Below are positions 13,505 through 16,943 of a DNA stretch of 16,943 nt, in pieces; the stretch's first letter is position 1, and every line of letters begins with the position of its first letter. The DNA lies in contig CAZMBO010000032.1 of NCBI GenBank assembly GCA_964564655.1, positions 1 to 16,943 of the forward strand, in the 5' to 3' direction. The DNA comes from UBA8687 sp964564655 (GTDB lineage: Bacteria > Nitrospinota > Nitrospinia > Nitrospinales > VA-1). The notes beneath the pieces were generated by a model, which saw nothing but the letters and a program-made list of their open reading frames with translations, was not told the DNA's origin and ran no database searches. Position numbers and translations under genes: made by a program.

Positions 13505-14578
13505 ATGAATGAGGAAAAAAATAAAAACCTACTTCTAATTTCTTTAGCCGTGATTATTGTTGTCTGTTTTTTTCTTTATTTTTCCCGGCGAGTGGTCTCT
13601 CCCTTTTTTATAGCATTTGCTCTGGCCTATCTCTTAGATCCGTTGGTAGATAAAATGGTGTCCAGAGGTGTTTCAAGAACCATATCGGTTTTGTTTCTGA
13701 TGGTGGCATTTTTTATGATGGCAGTATTAGCCTGTATTTTTCTTGTTCCTATATTGAGCATACAGACAGAAAGTCTCGTACAGAATATTCCAGTTTATAT
13801 TGAAATATTGCAAGGCTGGTTAGGTCCCTTACTGGATATGATAAGAGGCCTTGATCCGATAAAAGTAGAAGAAATCCTCAACGAAGGGTTATCTCGGTTC
13901 GGCGAGCTACCCATGAAAGCCATACAGTTTTCAGGGAAACTACTTTGGGGCTCAATTTCGAACCTGTTAAATATTATATTGATGATTGCCAATCTGGTGA
14001 TCGTTCCGGTAGTGATGTTTTATCTACTAAGAGATTTCGACTCTATAAATGGAAGACTTCTAGCTTTGGTGCCTCCACGGTTCCAGATGAAAACTCAGGA
14101 AGTGGTTCTTGAGATTGACCAGGTATTGTCCAGTTTTGTTCGTGGGCAAATGATGGTGGTGGCATTAATGGGTATTATGTATGCATTTGGGTTGTTTTTG
14201 TGCGAAACCCCGATGAGCCTTTCTTTAGGGCTTATGGCCGGTCTGTTTAGTCTCGTTCCTTATCTAGGATTGATATTGGGGTTTGCCCCGGCCGCAATTT
14301 TAACTTTTATGCATACTCAGGAATGGCTGTCGGTCCTTGGCGTTGCAGGGGTTTTTGCTTTTGTTCAGGCAATGGAAGGCATGATCATTACACCGCGTGT
14401 GGTAGGGGAAAATATTGGTTTGCATCCAGTAGCAGTTATCTTCGCAGTTCTTCTTGGGGCGGAGTTGTTTGGTCTTGTAGGAATGATCCTTGGTGTTCCT
14501 GCTGTAGCCATTTTGAATGTTCTTTTTACCCGCGGCATATTGCAATACAAAAATTCTCCTTTATATGCCGATCAGTAA
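13505..14578 (+). CDS. AI-2E family transporter (PerM/YdiK-type permease)
   Basis: This is an inner-membrane protein of the AI-2E transporter family (formerly UPF0118/PerM). Members include the E. coli autoinducer-2 exporter TqsA and several cation/proton antiporters, so the substrate cannot be inferred. The 357-residue length is standard. Membrane segments occur at about 8-27, 31-48, 59-83, 150-175, 206-233, 237-262, 270-290 and 305-340, with a long amphipathic stretch (about 85-148) between the third and fourth. Family motifs are FYLLRDFD (172-179), VRGQ (212-215), VPYLG (251-255) and ITPRVVGENIGLHP (295-308). The start ATG at 13505 comes 3 bases after the preceding stop, so it is the last gene of the dcd operon, followed by a candidate terminator. 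Confidence 0.93.
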   Translation: MNEEKNKNLLLISLAVIIVVCFFLYFSRRVVSPFFIAFALAYLLDPLVDKMVSRGVSRTISVLFLMVAFFMMAVLACIFLVPILSIQTESLVQNIPVYIEILQGWLGPLLDMIRGLDPIKVEEILNEGLSRFGELPMKAIQFSGKLLWGSISNLLNIILMIANLVIVPVVMFYLLRDFDSINGRLLALVPPRFQMKTQEVVLEIDQVLSSFVRGQMMVVALMGIMYAFGLFLCETPMSLSLGLMAGLFSLVPYLGLILGFAPAAILTFMHTQEWLSVLGVAGVFAFVQAMEGMIITPRVVGENIGLHPVAVIFAVLLGAELFGLVGMILGVPAVAILNVLFTRGILQYKNSPLYADQ

Positions 14579-14699
14579 TTTTAGTTTTGATCCCCACAAA
14601 ACCGCATCGATCTTTAGTTCTATTTCATATGAAGATATTAATTTTTCGTATTTAGAATTATTTTAACCAAACCAAAAATTTTGTAAGGCTGGAGTCTGG

Positions 14700-14725
14700 C
14701 TCCCGAAATTATAGGGAGATTTTTT
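14700..14725 (+). terminator. Candidate intrinsic terminator of the dcd operon
   Basis: CTCCC (14700-14704) pairs with GGGAG (14714-14718) around a 9-base loop, and the stem is followed one base later by six T (14720-14725). The stem is short, but position and T-run fit rho-independent termination about 120 bases after the permease stop codon. Confidence 0.5.
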
Positions 14726-14883
14726 CGGTTTTTAATATATAAAACTATTTATATGTTGAGATGACGAGCCCGCTTCTTTGCTAGACCCTGAGTTTACCCC
14801 AGCCAAAGAATCTTTTATGCGATCTTTAAAGACAAACCATACCCTTCTATTGGTAACGCGCTTGCTTCCGCAGACTGAAAAGG

Positions 14884-14914
14884 TTGCTGGTTAAATGATT
14901 TTTTGCAATATAAT
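14884..14914 (+). promoter_or_regulatory. Candidate promoter of the TPR gene
   Basis: A perfect TATAAT (14909-14914) is preceded after 19 bases by a weak -35 (TTGCTG, 14884-14889). Transcription would begin near 14921, about 20 bases before the proposed TTG start, so the leader is very short. Confidence 0.35.
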
Positions 14915-14941
14915 TAAATAACGGGCATCTTTAAAAATTTT

Positions 14942-16522
14942 TTGAGATTGGGTTTGAAAAAAAACAAAGTGAAAAAAAAACAGGGCAAATCGGCAACAGG
15001 TGGTGTTGCTCTTTCCACGTTAGGCGAAAAACTTAAAAACAGCAACCCAGAAGTGGCTGAACATTTTGAAGCCATTAAGGGGATGGAGCTTTCTGTCCCT
15101 CGTCTGGTGCAAGTTGTAGAAGATCTCTTACCTTACCCTTGGGAAGATCCAGCATTATTTGAGGAAGGCATCAAACTCACCGCGCAAGGTTTTTATAACG
15201 AAGCCATTGCGGTACTTAGAGATGTTTTGCACGTGAGCCCAAATGCTTATCCGGCGTATCATCTACTGGGCCATGTCTATATGGCTTTAGGAAATCGAAA
15301 GGAAGAAATTGAAAACTACCGCAGAGCGGCGAGACTCAAACCTAATTATCCACAAATATATATTGACTTGGGAACCGCTTACTGGATGCAGGGAAAAGAA
15401 AAGAAATCTTACGCTGCTTTTAAAAAAATCGTTCCCATGGCACCCGACTTTGCTATTGCTGATTATTGGTTGACTTTTATTTTTGATCGATTGGGTCGAA
15501 ATCGTGATGTTTATGAGATGAATGAAAAAAATACGGAGGCTCCTCTTCAGGTTTTTGCCAGTATATGTAGTTTGGTAGGGCAAGCTTATTTAGAGTTTGG
15601 TTATCACACAGCAGCTCGGCAGGCATTCAAAAGGGCCGTGAAAGTCTGCCCTGAATATGCTGATGGGCATTATCTACTCGGTTCACTACATATTAAAAAA
15701 TTGCGGAATCCCAAACGTGCGATGAAATACTTGGAAATTGCTGAACAGCTTTATATTCGCCAAAACGATTTTCAAAGAGCGGCTTTGGTTCACCAACTCT
15801 ATCGTCCTAAAGATGAGGTACAAGAAAAAAACAAAGCTGCTGAGGAGTGGTTGAAAGAGGGGCTGCGGTTGCAAAACCTAACTTGGTATCAAGCCGCTGT
15901 TGATGCTTACCAAATGGCGCGTGGATTCAAGCCGGACTTTCTCGATGCCTACTACAATATGGGTATTGCTTATGGTTGCATGGAGGAAAATGGTATTGAT
16001 GCCCTGCACAAAGCGGTTTGGGTTTTTAAAAAATCTATAGACCTTAACCCGGAGTTTATCCACGCTTATACAGCATTGGGGGCTTCTTATATCAAACAAG
16101 GTGAAACGGAAGAAGCCATTGAGGTGTTAAATCGGGCTGAGAAGGTATGCCCGAAAGACTCAAATGTCTATTTTTATTTGGGAATCGCTAGTCGGATCAA
16201 CTCCCGATTTAAAGAAGCGGTGGAATATCTAAGAAAAGCCGTGGCTTTGAAACCGGATTCTGTTCAAGTGCAATTTTATTTGGGGCTGTCTTTAATTGAC
16301 GCAGAATTATATGATGATGCCAGCTCTGCTTTCCGTGAGGTTGTAAGAATTAAACCAGATTTTGCGGATGGGCATATGATGCTGGGTAATTTATACCGTG
16401 AAAATATTCCGGAACCAGATAAGGCGGTTTATCATTTAAAAAGAGCAGAGAAATTGTTCACGAAACTGGAAGATTTTCAACGAGTGGGTTACATCCGCCA
16501 ACTTTTAGCTCGATATCCCTGA
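14942..16522 (+). CDS. TPR repeat protein of two signature-matched halves
   Basis: This 526-residue protein consists almost wholly of tetratricopeptide repeats (about eleven, from residue 70 to the end), which form a superhelical protein-binding scaffold. Typical units are AYHLLGHVYMALG..EEIENYRRAARLKPN (105-135) and AYTALGASYIKQG..EEAIEVLNRAEKVCP (375-404). The segment 239-289 and the C-terminal segment 474-526 share an unusual extended repeat: ADGH..LG at its start and DFQR..x..QL at its end, suggesting duplication of a half-protein. There is no signal peptide or membrane helix, so it is probably cytoplasmic. The N-terminus is strongly basic (KKNKVKKKQGK). The start is uncertain: TTG at 14942, 14948 or 14954 are possible, none with a good ribosome site; the first ATG in frame is 15083. 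Function and partners are unknown. Confidence 0.85.
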   Translation: MRLGLKKNKVKKKQGKSATGGVALSTLGEKLKNSNPEVAEHFEAIKGMELSVPRLVQVVEDLLPYPWEDPALFEEGIKLTAQGFYNEAIAVLRDVLHVSPNAYPAYHLLGHVYMALGNRKEEIENYRRAARLKPNYPQIYIDLGTAYWMQGKEKKSYAAFKKIVPMAPDFAIADYWLTFIFDRLGRNRDVYEMNEKNTEAPLQVFASICSLVGQAYLEFGYHTAARQAFKRAVKVCPEYADGHYLLGSLHIKKLRNPKRAMKYLEIAEQLYIRQNDFQRAALVHQLYRPKDEVQEKNKAAEEWLKEGLRLQNLTWYQAAVDAYQMARGFKPDFLDAYYNMGIAYGCMEENGIDALHKAVWVFKKSIDLNPEFIHAYTALGASYIKQGETEEAIEVLNRAEKVCPKDSNVYFYLGIASRINSRFKEAVEYLRKAVALKPDSVQVQFYLGLSLIDAELYDDASSAFREVVRIKPDFADGHMMLGNLYRENIPEPDKAVYHLKRAEKLFTKLEDFQRVGYIRQLLARYP

Positions 16523-16524
16523 TT

Positions 16525-16929
16525 TTAAATTGTTTCAGATTTTTTGAATTCCAGAGAAACGGAATTGATGCAATAGCGAAGGCCAGTGGGTTCTGGCCCG
16601 TCTTCAAATACATGACCGAGGTGCGAATCGCATTTGCTGCATAGAACTTCAACCCTGCGCATAAAAAATGAAGAATCTTCTTTAGTGGTGATAGCATTCG
16701 GGTCTGTTGATTGGTAAAAGCTGGGCCAACCCGTGCCTGAATCGAATTTTGTTTTCGAAGAAAACAGAGGCTCATCACAGCAGCAACAGTGATAAGTACC
16801 CCTGTCGTGGCAGTCCCAATATTTTCCCGAAAAGGCACGTTCGGTTCCCTTTTTTCTGCATATCTGGAATTGCTCATCGGTCAGTTTCTTTTGCCATTCG
16901 CTTTCAGATTTTTGAATTTTTTTTGTCAC
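16525..16929 (-). CDS. msrB: Peptide-methionine (R)-S-oxide reductase (MsrB)
   Basis: MsrB reduces the R-epimer of methionine sulfoxide in proteins, repairing oxidative damage, usually with thioredoxin as the electron donor. At 134 residues it has the normal length. The structural zinc site is made by two CxxC pairs: Cys48/Cys51, inside an unusual run of four Cys (YHCCCCDEPLF), and Cys97/Cys100 (CSKCDSHLGHVF). The catalytic Cys120 lies in RYCINSVSLEF, and the substrate segment SGTGWPSF (64-71) is intact. It has no signal peptide, so it acts in the cytoplasm. The start is GTG at 16929, with AGGA about 9 bases upstream near the window edge. It converges on the TPR gene, with only 2 bases between the stop codons. 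No msrA is in the window. Confidence 0.96.
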   Translation of the reverse strand: MTKKIQKSESEWQKKLTDEQFQICRKKGTERAFSGKYWDCHDRGTYHCCCCDEPLFSSKTKFDSGTGWPSFYQSTDPNAITTKEDSSFFMRRVEVLCSKCDSHLGHVFEDGPEPTGLRYCINSVSLEFKKSETI

Positions 16930-16943
16930 AACAGGAGTCCTTT

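Larger units (their letters stand above)
14579..14941. other. 363-base intergenic region between the dcd operon and the TPR gene
   Basis: The left third holds a candidate terminator at 14700-14725, and the right end holds a candidate promoter at 14884-14914. The remainder (about 14760-14880) contains no open frame longer than a few codons with a ribosome site, and no tRNA-like fold that I could recognise on either strand. Confidence 0.6.

Noticed and set aside
16458..16877. A 139-codon open frame on the minus strand overlapping msrB in another frame
   Set aside because: It is slightly longer than msrB but has no family motif or ribosome site, while the other frame carries the full MsrB zinc and catalytic motifs.
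1..16943. tRNA, rRNA, CRISPR repeats, insertion-sequence ends, integrase or phage genes
   Set aside because: Reading both strands gave no cloverleaf with CCA-type end, no regularly spaced repeats, no transposase motif and no terminal inverted repeats with target duplication.

Overview
The window is an AT-rich, gene-dense stretch of bacterial chromosome (about 40% GC by eye). I see no tRNA, rRNA, CRISPR array, insertion sequence or phage gene. Nearly all genes with a recognisable function are housekeeping. The organism cannot be fixed from sequence alone. An EF-1alpha-like CysN fused to a CysC-like domain, a long two-domain dCTP deaminase, and TPR and cupredoxin proteins together fit a Gram-negative lineage such as Nitrospinota or a deltaproteobacterium-like relative. 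That placement is an inference.

Layout. 1-474 is the 3' end of a phosphomannomutase/phosphoglucomutase gene cut by the window edge. It converges on a small lysine-rich hypothetical (504-875, -). A small four-helix membrane protein follows (1049-1396, +). A minus-strand sulfur block then runs leftwards: cysD (3712-4515), a directly abutting cysNC (1900-3711), and a separately promoted [2Fe-2S] ferredoxin (1489-1794). A 550-base gap holds a candidate cysD promoter and leader. It is followed by two convergent unknown envelope proteins (5067-5471 + and 5475-5903 -). cysS (5967-7394, -) and a membrane-anchored TPR-cupredoxin protein (7551-9533, -) close the minus-strand half.

From 9880 a plus-strand operon carries a dCTP deaminase, scpB, an RluB-type pseudouridine synthase, an exported FlgT-like protein and an AI-2E family permease. 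The spacing is tight, with a 4-base overlap and a 3-base gap, and a candidate intrinsic terminator lies at 14700-14725. A TPR protein of 526 residues (14942-16522, +) follows, convergent with msrB (16525-16929, -).

How the genes fit together. CysD and CysNC make APS from sulfate, a ferredoxin could supply electrons for later reduction steps, and CysS charges tRNA with cysteine. Sulfur assimilation is therefore the clearest theme of the left half. The most unusual points are an APS-kinase-like domain in CysNC that has lost its key motifs, a cupredoxin fused to TPRs behind a membrane anchor, a TPR protein built from two halves that share one signature, and a stem-loop starting at the predicted 5' end of the dcd mRNA. 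I found nothing that looks like a novel defence or mobile system.
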